Shown: piece after piece, positions 1-10,540 of the stretch
How the letters are laid out: each line of letters opens with the position of its first letter
Position numbering within the stretch: position 1 is the first letter of the stretch
Assembly (NCBI GenBank): GCA_003427395.1
Contig: BFEA01000170.1
Coordinates: forward strand, 2,499,929-2,521,291
Source of the DNA: Chara braunii
Taxonomy: Eukaryota; Streptophyta; Charophyceae; Charales; Characeae
Length of the DNA: 21,363 nucleotides
Direction: 5' to 3'
Translations under genes and position numbers: made by a program
Notes under the pieces: model-generated
Database searches by the model: none
What the model saw: only the letters and a program-made list of their open reading frames with translations
What the model was told of the DNA's origin: nothing

Positions 1-795
1 AGTTCGGAATCCCTACGCGACCCTACCAACCCCGAAACATAGGTCATATACACTCAGCGTTACTGACCCTTTTTCCTCCAGTGCAATTACGAACTTGAAC
101 TTTGACCGCGCCGAGGCGGCCATTAAGTCCGACGTTAGCCCGAGTCAACGGCACGCCGGAGCATAAAGAGAAAATAAACAGAAGTATGACACTAAAAAGA
201 ACTATCTAGCAATTGCCATCAGAGATGTGACGCCTCGGATAGCAGGATTAAGGGGGGATAGCCCCACCAGACCCTCACCCCCCCCTCGCTTCGTTCACGC
301 CACCCTGATCCCTGCGTCATTGCCGCTCGGTCTCGATCCCTGAAACCCTCGGATGAAAGTCCGACGCCGTAACCAATAATGCTAGGCCCGAGTCTGGGTC
401 TAGCTCTGACGGACGCCTAAATAAACGGACACTGCGTGACGCGCCAAGCTACTGAAACGCCTTTAGAAGTCACATTGTTGTCGATGTCGTCCTCCGCACG
501 TACGCACAGTTCACAGGCAAGCATATCAATCAACGAGACATAATCTTTCTAATCCCTGTTTAATCAGAAGAAAAAAATTCCGGTCAGCGATCACGCCGAC
601 TCCTCAGTCATCAACAATTAAAAAGATCACGCGCGCCTCAAGTCTACACGCCCACACATTCTTTATTCTAGTCAACCATCAGTCGCATAGACAACGAACC
701 CTGTCGCGACTCGCGCGGTATATTTAATTCTTATACCAAAGCTATTTTCTGCCACTTGCAAAAACCAGGGCGGATACCCTTGTAAGGGTATTCGC
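1..795. repeat. Dispersed repeat, copy 1 (left end cut by window)
   Basis: This block aligns almost end to end with 14751-15544, at roughly 95% identity by eye with one net single-base indel. Homology stops at the right edge of a hairpin (770-795), after which the two copies are unrelated. The first 95 bases occur a third time at 14655-14749. I see no convincing coding frame, no TG...CA termini and no adjacent primer-binding site or polypurine tract, so I cannot call it an LTR. The true left boundary is unknown because the window starts inside it. Confidence 0.9.
770..795. repeat. Hairpin GCGGATACCCTT/AAGGGTATTCGC at repeat boundary
   Basis: The arms at 770-781 and 784-795 are 12 bp with one G-T wobble and a 2-nt centre (GT). 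The same hairpin ends the second repeat copy (15519-15544), and a related 14-bp-arm version lies at 18331-18360. It marks the exact point where homology between the two large repeat copies ends. Confidence 0.85.
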
Positions 796-819
796 GTCGA
801 TAGCTTACCGGACTATATT

Positions 820-839
820 AAGCGACGTCCCCGTCGCTT
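820..839. repeat. Short perfect hairpin, 8-bp stem
   Basis: AAGCGACG (820-827) and CGTCGCTT (832-839) pair perfectly around a 4-nt loop, TCCC. It lies 25 bp past the dispersed-repeat boundary. No U-tract follows, so it is not called a terminator. Confidence 0.6.
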
Positions 840-2137
840 CGCCAAATCAGAAAGCTGTAAATTCATCCAAAACTCCAAATGCTAACGAGAAGGTAACCAA
901 TCCGATTAGCCGACAGACTCAGGTTAGAGGCCTCCACCAATCTGTGCCTACACAACTGTATGTTGCGAGGGTTTCAACCTGGGTCCCCATTGCCCTGACA
1001 TTAGGACGCCGGTGTATTACGCATCAATACTACAACATAAGTTCCAAAGGCCTCCTCAAACCGTCCTTTCCCCTTTGTCCTAGACAAACGCCGGCCTCTC
1101 GTTGAGTGTCCCGGCTAGACTCTTTCTCGTAAGCAGAGTCATACCCAGGGACACGGGCCTTAAATGAGACCTCGGAAGACACTCTCGCCTCCCTCCCGAA
1201 AATCCTCACAATCAAGCACATGTACATATATACACTTAAACCTCATCTCAGCTCCTTCTGCAGTCTAGTACAGAAATGCTAGGTCTCCATCCTAGCCCAC
1301 CATAGTCTGGTTGATCGAGCCAGATCTACGACTTACCACATTGTTGCTTTAGTAGTAGTATCCTCTCGTCGGTTATGCAACGATAGGTATCCTCCTGATA
1401 ATCATTCAATCAGGACTCCTGAAAGATTCGACTCATATTCCCTGCCATCCCATCGGAGTAATTCCCTGGGGCGTGCATAACCCTTTAAACTCTTACCCCG
1501 TTGGTAGACGTGGTTCCGCAGCCGGGTTGTGCTGACTTGCAGCCATCCAATAGGGGTTGCGCCCTAGAGGTGCTAACCTTTACCGTTTAGCTTGGTATTC
1601 CTTAATATGCCTTAGGATTACCACAAGTGTCTAGACGGTGCGTCGCAAAACAGACCACAGGCCCGTTGTGGGACTACACAGGGGTCAGTCTCACCTTTAA
1701 AGGTGTTTACCAGCTCCCTATGGGACAACATAAAAAGCACGGCCCCTTCTTACGATCACAAACAAATTCACCGTTAGGCTCACACAAGGCCGTGACCCAC
1801 TGATTTGATCAGAGACAGCAGACCACACATCCCACGACATCTTAATGCACTAACTTGCGACCTTCTCAGTTCCACCAATGATCCAATCCGTAATTTTGGT
1901 TCCTTTCGTCTGACTTTATCAACTCAAACTTTGCTTACCATGCCCTTAAATCTATTAACTATCTTTCACACAAAGGAGGTCTCTCCCAATAGGTCTCCCA
2001 ACCATCCCTCTCTTTCTAGGATGATCTATCACGCGACCTTTTTTAAAACACCTTCCTTTTGGAAATGAGTCTCCCAATAAACAACATTACCACCTTCCTT
2101 AATCTGAAGGGGTCTCAACCATAAAACAACTCAAACT

Positions 2138-2162
2138 GAGAGACCTACTTATGGGTCCTCTC
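2138..2162. repeat. Hairpin with loop TACTTATG
   Basis: GAGAGACC (2138-2145) pairs with GGTC-c-TCTC (2154-2162), 8 bp with one bulged C. The 8-nt loop resembles the TAAACTTAT core of the hairpin array at 10541-11471, so it may be an isolated relative. The loop is short, and the relationship is tentative. Confidence 0.4.
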
Positions 2163-3364
2163 CACCGTAAACATCCGGCATAGTAAGTATTCGAGTCTCA
2201 GAGACTCGCAAAATCCCTTAGGATTCTCACACTTCTGTCACACAACAAACTACACTACCTCTCCTTATACTCGGCCCTATCACCCGCCCGTGGGCAGATC
2301 GCTCGAGTATACCAGAGAGTAGACAGTCCACATTCATCCATTCTCACAATTCTATGGCACACAAGGTGCCTCTTACATGTTTTTCCACACAAAATCACCA
2401 TTCATCAGGATAAAATCCACACATGTGAGAGTGATTGTGATCGTCATATACAAGAAAATAGTCTCGGATAAAACCTCAACTCAAGTATACACTCCGGAAT
2501 GTAGTGTCCCAACTCAAAATATGATCTTGAATTACATATATACACACAGAGCTGAACAATCTCAACTCAAACTGGCACCAGTATCACACACAAAAATCGC
2601 GACCTCCCTGACCAGAGCTAGAACTGAAACAGTCTGGATCAGGACGTAATCACATCCCTCAAATCAGAGGGATCCAAGTAACTCAAGACATATCCAAACA
2701 TCCAAGGAAAGTAAGACTAGGAATCATTCTTACACAAGTCCCACAAACTATACTTCTAGGTTAGAGAGTCTACCTCACACATGTCGAGGTTTCTTCCCAA
2801 GTCTCTCATACATCCCACACCTGTACAACCATCTGGACCTAGACGCGAAGTAGGTCCCATATCTTTTTCTCTCAATCAATAAGCTCAGTAGAATAAACCT
2901 TTATTTTGTAACAATGTCCTTAAGGTCACTTTTTGCTCTATCTACGGGAAATATTCCAATAACTCGATCTGAGGCGGGCCTAACGTACCCTACATATACA
3001 ACTGTTCTATTGGGGTTCCTCCCGCCCGCAACTCGGGTTATCTTACCGGACCATTATTACAAAACCCTCTTGGTACATTGTCAGGTTTCCCTATGATTAG
3101 AGTACATAATTAAAATTACGCAACCGGTTAACCTCCTATCCTCATCCCACGTTCCCGTACATACGACTGAATCTACTAAAGGTAAAACAAACCAAAACGA
3201 CCAGAACTATCCTCTTTTCCCGACCAGGACCATTCCATCCTCTTTTCCATCCACTACTAAATTGCGAAACCACTACTACTCTTCGCAATTTTCGACCATT
3301 CCATCCTCTTTTCCCGTACTTTTGGCTGCTTTACCTACCCAACTACCATACAAACCGTCGCTTA

Positions 3365-4755
3365 TCAGGCCTTTTTCTTTTTTGCATTCCACTTATGGTT
3401 TCGCTGATGCCCATCACGTCCTCCAACGCCTCCTCTGCCGCCACCGCGTCCTCTACTGTCGCGCCCTCCAGTCCCGCGGCCTCTTCCAGCTTCCTGCCTT
3501 TGGCTTCCTCCACCGGCCACGTCGCCTTGTAACACTTGTTGTGCCAGTGGTTGCAACAGCCCCATAGGCAGAGCTGGACGAAGCTGGGCTGCAGGAGGCC
3601 CAAGCAGCATTATACTCATTTGTGGGCCCAAACAACCGCCTTGCATCCAGGGCAGATATGAATTATATATAGGTCTTGGTCCCACTTGACCGCATGGAGT
3701 CCACTGTCCGTACGATGCCCGCTCAATCGGTGGAGGTTCTTCCTGTGCTGGTTTGCCTCCTAATTCCTGCCGCGCGGCTCCGACTTGTCGCGAACATTGC
3801 CCCTTTCCAGTACCTTAGCCTCTCAGGGCCAGGTTTCTCGCTTTTCGTTGAGCCTTTGTCAGCTTGGGAGGTTCAGGTTCCCCTTTTACCCCTGTCACTC
3901 CCTTTTCTTTACTTCCTTAAGGGGTACGACCAATCTTTTCCCAACGATCATATACCATCCTTGCCCAGTGCTCTGGCCACCACTAACTCCTTTGCCTCTC
4001 CCAACCCGTAGCCGAGGACGCTCCCCTGTTAATGGGCCCCCCCTTTGGCTCAGGTGCAATAACAGGTAGAACCATACTAGATCCTTGCTCCTCCTTGATC
4101 TCAATGACCCCCTCATCTTCATCTCTTTCCGTGGGGCGCAAACTCGTTTTCGTGGGGTCTTCTTGTGGGGGAGTAGCTCCTGATGATCCCTCCCTCCCTC
4201 TGCTCTGCCTCTCGCAGTCGGCCCACTCGATACTCCCTCGGAAACTCTCCTCTTGCCATGCCTGGCTTCTTCTAGTTGCGTCAACCTCTCTTCCAACATC
4301 CCAACTTGCCTCTGTATACCACTTAACTCCCCTTGTGTTGACGCAGCCTCGACTGGCTGCTCAGGGCCCTTACCAAGTTGACCTTCCATCCCATCCTCTG
4401 GGAACCTCAATTTCAGAGAAGTTCCCAGCTCATCCCAAGTTTGCGACTTCAGCATGAGGGTGTACACCTCCTCACTCAACTCCTCGCAGACAAACAGCGG
4501 CAGCATGCTCCACATCGTCTTTTCGTCCCACATCTCCTCGAGGGTGAAATCCTGATAGCCGCCCAGGAAGGCAGCCAACCCCCTCCCCTGAAACAGCAGG
4601 GCGCGGAGCTCTGGGGGCATCGAGTCACTCACTGACTCGCACAGCAACACTTTATTGAGGCACGTACTCCTCCAGGATATGATTTTGGCGAAACCGCTCT
4701 CTTCAGCGATGATGCTGGTACCGGCCTGACACGCATGACAAGCAGTCGACCATCA
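3365..4755 (-). pseudogene. Decayed gag-like retroelement gene (frameshift and stops)
   Basis: This resembles the structural (gag) protein of an LTR retrotransposon, which would coat element RNA in cytoplasmic particles. One frame is open from about 4755 to 3895. It carries a gag-like helical stretch with FQGRGLAAFLGGY, then LEEMWDEKTMW, PLFVCEELSEEVY and TWDEL, followed by a short coiled coil (GMLEERLTQLEE). Near 4255 the protein-like signal moves to another frame: an acidic stretch (ERDEDEGVIEIKEE), a Lys/Pro stretch (EPEPPKLTKAQRKA), a Gln/Pro-rich part and a Gly/Arg-rich tail (RGRGTGGRDSRGRGGGRGG) that ends at 3365. That second frame has stops at 3983-3985, 3917-3919 and 3815-3817. No clear initiator is present; the annotated ORF at 4650 begins with GTG. 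A Cys/His cluster (about 3545-3583) sits in an overlapping frame and does not fit CCHC spacing. No pol follows. The coding character is clear; the gag assignment is inference from pattern. Confidence 0.7.
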
Positions 4756-5313
4756 GGTTGGGGCGCAAGATAGCTTAAAGCAAACAGGGCTACTAAAAAT
4801 TGATTATACAATATGGCCCTAACTTTAGCTAGAGGGTTCTATAGACAATATACATCCCACATAGGCAGAGCCCTCGAAGCCGATCTTAGGCAGGCAGTAA
4901 ACGAGGCTACCAATGTTACTGAGCCCCGTACTCGTATCATAGGCGAGGCTCCCCCTCACGTCCTAACCGACCTACCCATGTCTTTAGACACCTGGACTAA
5001 GGAAAAAACCTATCCGGGCAAACTTGGAGCCTCTCAGGATCCGTTATATACACCTCATGCACCAGAATACATTTGTACATGCCTCGCAACTCATCTAATA
5101 CATCTTGTCGACTAACACATAGGGGCTCAGTTTACACAACTAATTGGCCTGCCGTCCTAGCTCCCATATCCATTTATATGTTCAAGTCCATAAGAGACAT
5201 ACTCCAGCAGGATACAAGGGCACCCTCTACCGGCCAGCTGCCCAGTCTACAGCCTCCCCATCGGGATCATGGGAGCTTGCATACGCATCAACCACCTTGG
5301 CCACGCTCCTGAG
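4756..5313 (-). pseudogene. Degenerate coding remnant linking the two gag-region ORFs
   Basis: Between the 191-codon frame and the gag-like frame, all three minus frames are interrupted, but protein-like stretches remain. In the frame of the upstream ORF, just past its stop, there is SVAKVVDAYASSHDPDG. Lower down, SRQDVLDELRGMYKCILVHE appears in another frame, and PLAKVRAILYNQFLVALFAL appears before the gag block. These suggest that a continuous gene once ran through here and has since collected stops and frameshifts. A plus-strand open frame at 4813-5115 covers the same DNA and is probably a shadow. Confidence is limited because the stretches are short and unmatched to any named family. Confidence 0.4.
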
Positions 5314-5889
5314 TCATTGGCTACCGGGCACAAATCTATGATCTAGATACAGGCCATATATCAATTCGCACGTGTATCGCATATACCCCCATTCGCGTGC
5401 CTTCACAGCGGCTTCTGCAGCGGCTTCCACTCTTGCATGTCCCCCAAAGCTTTCTTCTACTAAGACCTCTGGCAGGGTAACGCGTAATGGGGTTGAGGGA
5501 AGTGCAAACTCTTTCGCGTGTTTGACCTCTACCTGGGTCACCACCTGCTCTTCCCTTTCCTGGACCCTGCCTCTTGGCCATTTTGCGGCGGCTGCCTCAG
5601 CTACTCTCAAAGGTTTCGCGAGTAGGCTTTCATGCCCAAGTGCCAACTCTATCCCGTGCAGGACCCAGAATGATGGCGAGGCGTACAGCGTCACCCTCAC
5701 AATCGCGCAGTCCTGATCATCACTAAGGCCAGACTGGATCCAAATAAAGACCCCTTTATCTATCGACATGCCCCACCAGGAAGAGATATACTCTCCTTCT
5801 CTGACTTGCCTCGGCAAGGATATCTCCAGCCCATCTCCCCATTTAACTGGTAGGGTCACACAGGGATCTTCCTCCGCATAAAACATCAT
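5314..5889 (-). pseudogene. 191-codon ORF, unknown conserved-looking protein upstream of gag
   Basis: This is the most protein-like uninterrupted frame in the window: 191 codons starting at a double ATG (5884-5889), with balanced composition. Visible features are an N-terminal part rich in Trp and acidic residues (VTLPVKWGDG, EYISSWWGMS, GVFIWIQSGL), a middle segment (FWVLHGIELALGHESL), an Ala/Glu-rich probable helix (RVAEAAAAKW, QEREEQVVTQ) and a C-terminal helix ending in ELIYGLYLDHRFVP. Reading continues as WAEPRLEQRQL upstream of the ATG to a TGA, and in frame past the 3' stop, so the present ends may be mutations within a longer gene. It runs in the same direction as the gag-like block and probably belongs to the same element. 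I do not recognise the family; it reminds me of repeated hypothetical proteins in charophyte algae, which is unverified. Confidence 0.55.
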
Positions 5890-6666
5890 GAGTTGCCTTT
5901 GCTCTAGTCTGGGTTCTGCCCATCACATAAAAACCTCCAGCGTACGCCTTTCGTTACTTATGTCGACAATCAGGTTCTACAACCGTCACCCCTGAAGCCT
6001 CAGCTTCAAGTTATCTTTCCCTATAATGCATCCCTTCCAGCGTTTACGACCACCTAGTTTAGAGAAAAATAGTAATGGTAATATATCACGACGATATTGC
6101 ATTCATAGATATCGAAAATTCATAATTATAATACTCATGGAGGAACGATATATCACCATAGTAACCAACAACAATAACACTCATAATAATCATACACATC
6201 ATACACAAGCTAGTCAGTTACTCAAAACATAAATATCTCATATGACAGGCCTATGTCAACATGCATAACGAATGATAGGCACATTATGATCAAGGGTATG
6301 ATTGCCAACAGTTAGCACTCTCAGACATAATTCTTGCGAGAGTATCACACTTTACTTCCTTGGCTTTGACAGAAGATACTGTGGCGAGGGGCAGTGTAAC
6401 CCCTTTTTAGAAAGGATATAATCTTAAATCCCCAAGTCTCACTCAAGGATTAAGCCTCACTGCTGCTCCCTCCGATTCTAGCATTCGCTCCTTGCAGAAC
6501 CTTGCCTACAAGGTAACCAGCCTCACCATACACGCTTCGGGGTGCGCTATCCCGTCCTGTGCTGGTGAACCTACTTGATGCAAAAATAGCAGGGGATTCA
6601 CCCCCTACCTTTTTGCAGCATGTAGTAGCTGCTTCCCTCATAGGCCAAGGTCTAACAAGACTCAAA
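5890..6666. other. Gene-free, AT-rich interval
   Basis: No supported gene. It contains short stem-loops, for example ACTCTC (6317-6322) with GAGAGT (6338-6343), and an A/T-rich stretch with CAT/AAT runs around 6050-6240. Open frames are below 75 codons and not protein-like. Confidence 0.5.
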
Positions 6667-6874
6667 TACTTTCCTCCTTTTCAATAGTAGTATAGTTATT
6701 TTATCACAAGAGATACAACGACAACACCCCACTATAGACAAGGAACATAGTTCCGACGTGGGTCTCATTACTTTTCTCCTTTTCAGTAGTAGTATAGTTA
6801 TTTTATCACAAGAGATACAACAACAATACCCCACTATGGACAAGGAACATACTTCTGGCATGGGTCTCATTACT
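6667..6874. repeat. 102-bp tandem duplication, two full units
   Basis: Unit 1 is 6667-6768 and unit 2 is 6769-6870; the first 4 bases of a third unit (TACT) follow. The units differ at about 9 of 102 positions, mostly transitions. Because 102 is divisible by three, the minus strand shows a 34-residue repeat (for example SIVGYCCCISCDKITILLL in one copy), but the frame has no other sign of being a gene. Confidence 0.9.
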
Positions 6875-7471
6875 ACTTACAAGACAAAATTATAACTTCT
6901 TCAAAGTCATCTTTCAGGGGAACAATAACATAGGATTGCAACCTTCCTTAGGGTAGACCTTACACATTAACCACTTCCTGAGAAGTACTTATCTCAAGAG
7001 GCGGTCACTCCATTCACCTCTGAATCCGCATCAGACGTGGATTATGCGTAATATATTTACCCCCCTCTCTTTGAAGAGCAATCCAAACACACAAACCTTA
7101 ATAGACATCCATAAATCGATCATTGGACTTGAGACACTCCTGTAAATCCTTGCAGACCGGATAGTTCAAATACATACTTCAGATACATAGCCCAAGTAAA
7201 TACTTCTGACAAGGATAATTATCAAAGCAAATATAATCATCAAAACACATAGCTTCACATAATTTAACATTAGGCAAACATACTCATGTAAAATCTGGCA
7301 TATATGGACGAGTTCAACATATAACTCAAATAGAGATGCCCTCAAACAGTCAGTCTCAAGTCCTTAGTTCCAACTCATAGACTCAAGTGGATGGTTCAAA
7401 CCTGGAAAGGTTTTAGTGAAGATCTAACATCAATTACCACCCATTGTCCCATTAAAGGTAAGCAAAATAGT
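6875..7471. other. Gene-free interval
   Basis: No protein-like frame on either strand. One short stem-loop is visible, CGCAT...ATGCG around 7028-7049. Nothing else was recognised. Confidence 0.45.
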
Positions 7472-8247
7472 CTAACTGTTAGCCCCTTCACTGTTACTTC
7501 GACTACCCCTCAGGATCAGATATCCTCTTTCAACGACAAAGGTGCCATACAAATCTACTACTTCTCGTAGTCCTTTCCATTGAGGTCATAATACGACGCT
7601 CACTACACCCGTCACGGCTATATATACGCCCAGCTCAAACACTTCGCTCGTGGCAGACCTCACACCTTCATGGGTATCTAGCCCAAACAACCGCTTAGAG
7701 CCCAGACTCAAGGATCCCATCTCCAAATTCATAAAGCCTTTGGCCTCCCTAACCCAACTTTCCTCAAGGCCCTTCGATGACTTCTAACATAATAGGCTCC
7801 CTTACAAGGCCAACTCCCACAACCCTCACACTCAGCGTGTTGATACCCCCTCATCTCCCCTTAGCCATATCAGCCATCCAAGACATCATCCAAAACCTGC
7901 CAACTTTTAGGGTCAGGAGAAGGTATCAATTCCACCTACCGCCAGGCTAGTCAAAGTACTTGATCGCATAGTTGAAACGTCTATTCTTCCTGTGCCATCG
8001 TCACTGCACTAGCCATAACCATCTCGCTCAACCAACCCTCTCGCTTTCTATCTAATACCATGAATCGATTAACCACAAAAGTCCAAAGAAAGCTTCCCAC
8101 TTTGCCTATTTTTCTCAATCCCATACCCGGATGTCGTTCCACCAGGGACAACGGCAGGCAACCGTTATCCCCGACAAGGGCGCCACCAGTCCAGCGCATC
8201 GGTTCAGCACTGCACGAGGCAGCGCGGGACCCTCCCGGCCTCGTCAC
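7472..8247 (-). pseudogene. Possible decayed coding region, family unknown
   Basis: The minus strand holds several protein-like stretches spread over frames and broken by stops. They include a C-terminal-looking segment of an 88-codon frame (KIGKVGSFLWTFVVNRFMVL, 7981-8247), then VELIPSPDPKSWQVLDDVLD, then LSVRVVGVGLVREPIMLEVI, and from 7654 down to 7472 a 60-codon stretch with one TGA that includes LREVVDLYGTFVVERGYLIL. Direction and style are like the gag-region fragments at 3365-5889, so it may be another worn retroelement piece. There is no diagnostic motif, and chance open frames are a real alternative. Confidence 0.3.
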
Positions 8248-9929
8248 GCAAGAGTTGGTTTAAATCCTTCGTCGCGAATATATTTGGAGTTTCCCCAAGC
8301 CGCTCCGGCCGAGTGCGCTAACCATACCTCCCGCGAGCCCCTACGACAGGATAGGGCCTACGCGAGGCACGACTTACCTCCACCTTATGGGAGATGTCAC
8401 CTCCCTTCAGTGGGCGTATCCCCGCCGAGCTACCAGTCCACAATATGAAAGTTGATCAGTTGCAATCTCAGAAGTGGACCAGCCGAGGGCGTTTCTCGTT
8501 CGCTGTAGCATAGGGGGTACGCGCGGTAATACGCCTCTATCGGACCCGCACGCGAACCGTCAACTTGGGGGGCTGAAGTCCCAAGCGCAGCCCGTCGTCG
8601 GTCGACTAGGACGTATCCCACACACCATGTGTACACCACTCTACGAAGACAAAAATAAAACACACACTCACATATCAATCAACCCGACAATACTCCTAGT
8701 CCCTTAGTAGTCATCCCATAACTTTTTGACGCGGAAATCGGATAGGCGTCACGCGCGGGACTTTAGTATAAAACCGCGTGGACGCAACGCTAAACTCATA
8801 TCGACTCGCAATGCATGCGTACGCAAGCAGTCGCAATGATGACGTACTATGTAGTGCCCATAATCAAACATTCCCTCTTGGATCCGAGTACCGCCTATGA
8901 CGCTCAAGTGTCAGACTTGAAGTGTCGTGAGGGTCTAATCCCTCACGTTATTGCACGGTTTAAGGAATAGTCGTACAAGCATCGTGAGACCTCCGGTCTT
9001 TGGTCTGAGCGTCTCGGTAGGCAAGGCAAATAGGCTTTGCACGGGGGCAGATTCCTTCCCTGCAGAGCCTAGGGCTTGGGATGTCCTGGACAAGGACCTT
9101 GAATCCCGACCCAAGACCAACGTCCGACTATAAAAATCTCTAAAAAGCAAAGGATAAAAGAGGGTCCCCCTTTTCTCTCAAGCCATAATTTGGTTAACCC
9201 TTGCACACGATCGCAGTAAGCCGCGCGCATACCCAAGGCACATATAAATATATACATAAGGTTTATTTATATAGGACAATCGCTTCTCACAGTCACAGTG
9301 AGACTCCTCTCAGCCATATATGTATGTAATCGCAGACAGTCACATCCAGAGTCCGAACCACAAACATACCTGCAATCACATCAAAGATTCGACAAAAGTC
9401 CACGCACTACACGGGGTCAACTTCAACCATCCACTATGCTCATACCCCTTGCTTTAGCCATACAAGCCTCAGTCTCGTGCAACTCCCCAAAATAAATACT
9501 TAGTACTTTTGTTAAATGGCCATTCAATAAAGTCCGGGTAAAAAACACAATGAAACAGTTTAAACCACAAGGCTAACGCCTTTAGGTTGAGTGGCAAGAG
9601 TGGATTGGAGTTGAATCACAAACCGACAAATCGGCAACCGACTTGTTATCAGTGATAACAGAAGATGATCCTCGTAGGATTAAGATGAAACTGGTCCAAA
9701 TCCTGAATCTGTCAGTCAAGAGGACCTGTAACATAAGAGAGGTCAATCCCCAGATTAACCCTATAAGTCCATGGAGAATAATCCCCATATCACGATCTCA
9801 CTCAAAACCTTCCTAATAGACTAAGCCTAAATATACCTTTAAGCAGTGCCCAAAGCAAAGGTAGACCCTGGCATAATCTCCCCCATACAGAGTGGATCGC
9901 CAGAATCGCCACCTGTCAAAATATAATCT
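8248..9929. other. Gene-free interval
   Basis: No frame over about 105 codons, and none with recognisable motifs. A B-box-like GGTTTAAATCC lies at 8257-8267 without a convincing A box. A hairpin at 8564-8585 is listed separately. Confidence 0.45.
8564..8585. repeat. Hairpin with 10-nt loop GGGCTGAAGT
   Basis: CTTGGG (8564-8569) pairs with CCCAAG (8580-8585) around the loop GGGCTGAAGT. Nearly the same loop (GGGCTCAAGT) with a different stem occurs at 17104-17126, so the loop is shared while the stem has changed on both sides. Confidence 0.55.
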
Positions 9930-10290
9930 ATCTCCTTTAAACTAGAAAAATTTCGGCAACGCTTCCCGTAGAAAAAGTGTCTTTTCAGAATTTATATCAG
10001 CCTGAATATAAAACCAGAAATAGTCTTCAACTTTTCAAAGTCCAATTTTGTCTAACTCCCTGAATTAGCAAAAATTTGGGCAACACTCCCTTTAGAAAAT
10101 GAAACTTTCCAGATTTTTACTAGGTCATATATAAACTTTAAACAAATTGAACTTTGACAAGTCAAAAAGTCGACTAATTCCTTCGATTTGCAGAAATTTC
10201 GGCAGCGTTTCCCAAAGAGAGAGTAGCTTACCAAAATTTTTACAAAGCCAAGTATAACAAAAGGTCCCAGAAAATGCAAGAGTTGATCTA
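9930..10290. repeat. Three diverged tandem units of about 123 bp (AAATTTCGGCA motif)
   Basis: A core of the form AAATTT(C/G)GGCA followed by (A/G)CG/CTTCCC occurs at 9948, 10072 and 10194, a spacing of 124 and 122 bp. Flanks also align: a GAATTAGCA/GATTTGCA-like stretch before the core, and TTTTxAxAA-like and ATATAAA-like stretches after it. I associate AAATTTCGGCA-type motifs with LTR or untranslated parts of plant gypsy-like retroelements, from memory only. No coding capacity. Confidence 0.75.
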
Positions 10291-10540
10291 AATAAAAAAA
10301 ACTTTGCTCAGAAAATGCAGGAATTGAAACTAACTCTTATGGCTCTAGCACGTGCGAGCGACTAAAGCAACTACCTATCAAACTAAAACTCACACCAAGT
10401 AGTAGCCTCACTCAGTCACATGCAGGCCAAACCACAAAGGTAAGTACTCTCACCATCCCAAAGTATACTTGAACAAACAATAGTTCATGATCTTTCAATG
10501 ATTTAAACCCTTATACGCAGCTTACATAAGTCATAAGGTC

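Larger units (their letters stand above)
796..3364. other. Gene-free interval
   Basis: No frame on either strand shows a recognisable protein; the longest open stretches are about 60-100 codons with biased, non-protein-like composition. The interval holds small palindromes, such as CGAGTCTC-A-GAGACTCG at 2192-2208. If the gag-like element to the right once had a pol region, it should have continued into this interval on the minus strand, but I see no protease, reverse transcriptase or integrase motif here. Confidence 0.6.

Noticed and set aside
3545-3583. Zinc knuckle in the gag-like region
   Set aside because: The Cys/His cluster CLWGCCNHWHNKC does not match the CX2CX4HX4C spacing and lies in a different frame from the Gly/Arg-rich tail.
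4032-4457. 141-codon plus-strand frame
   Set aside because: It lies opposite the gag-like coding signal, which has far better protein character on the minus strand.
8257-8267. B-box-like GGTTTAAATCC as a tRNA or SINE
   Set aside because: No A box at tRNA spacing and the T stem does not pair.
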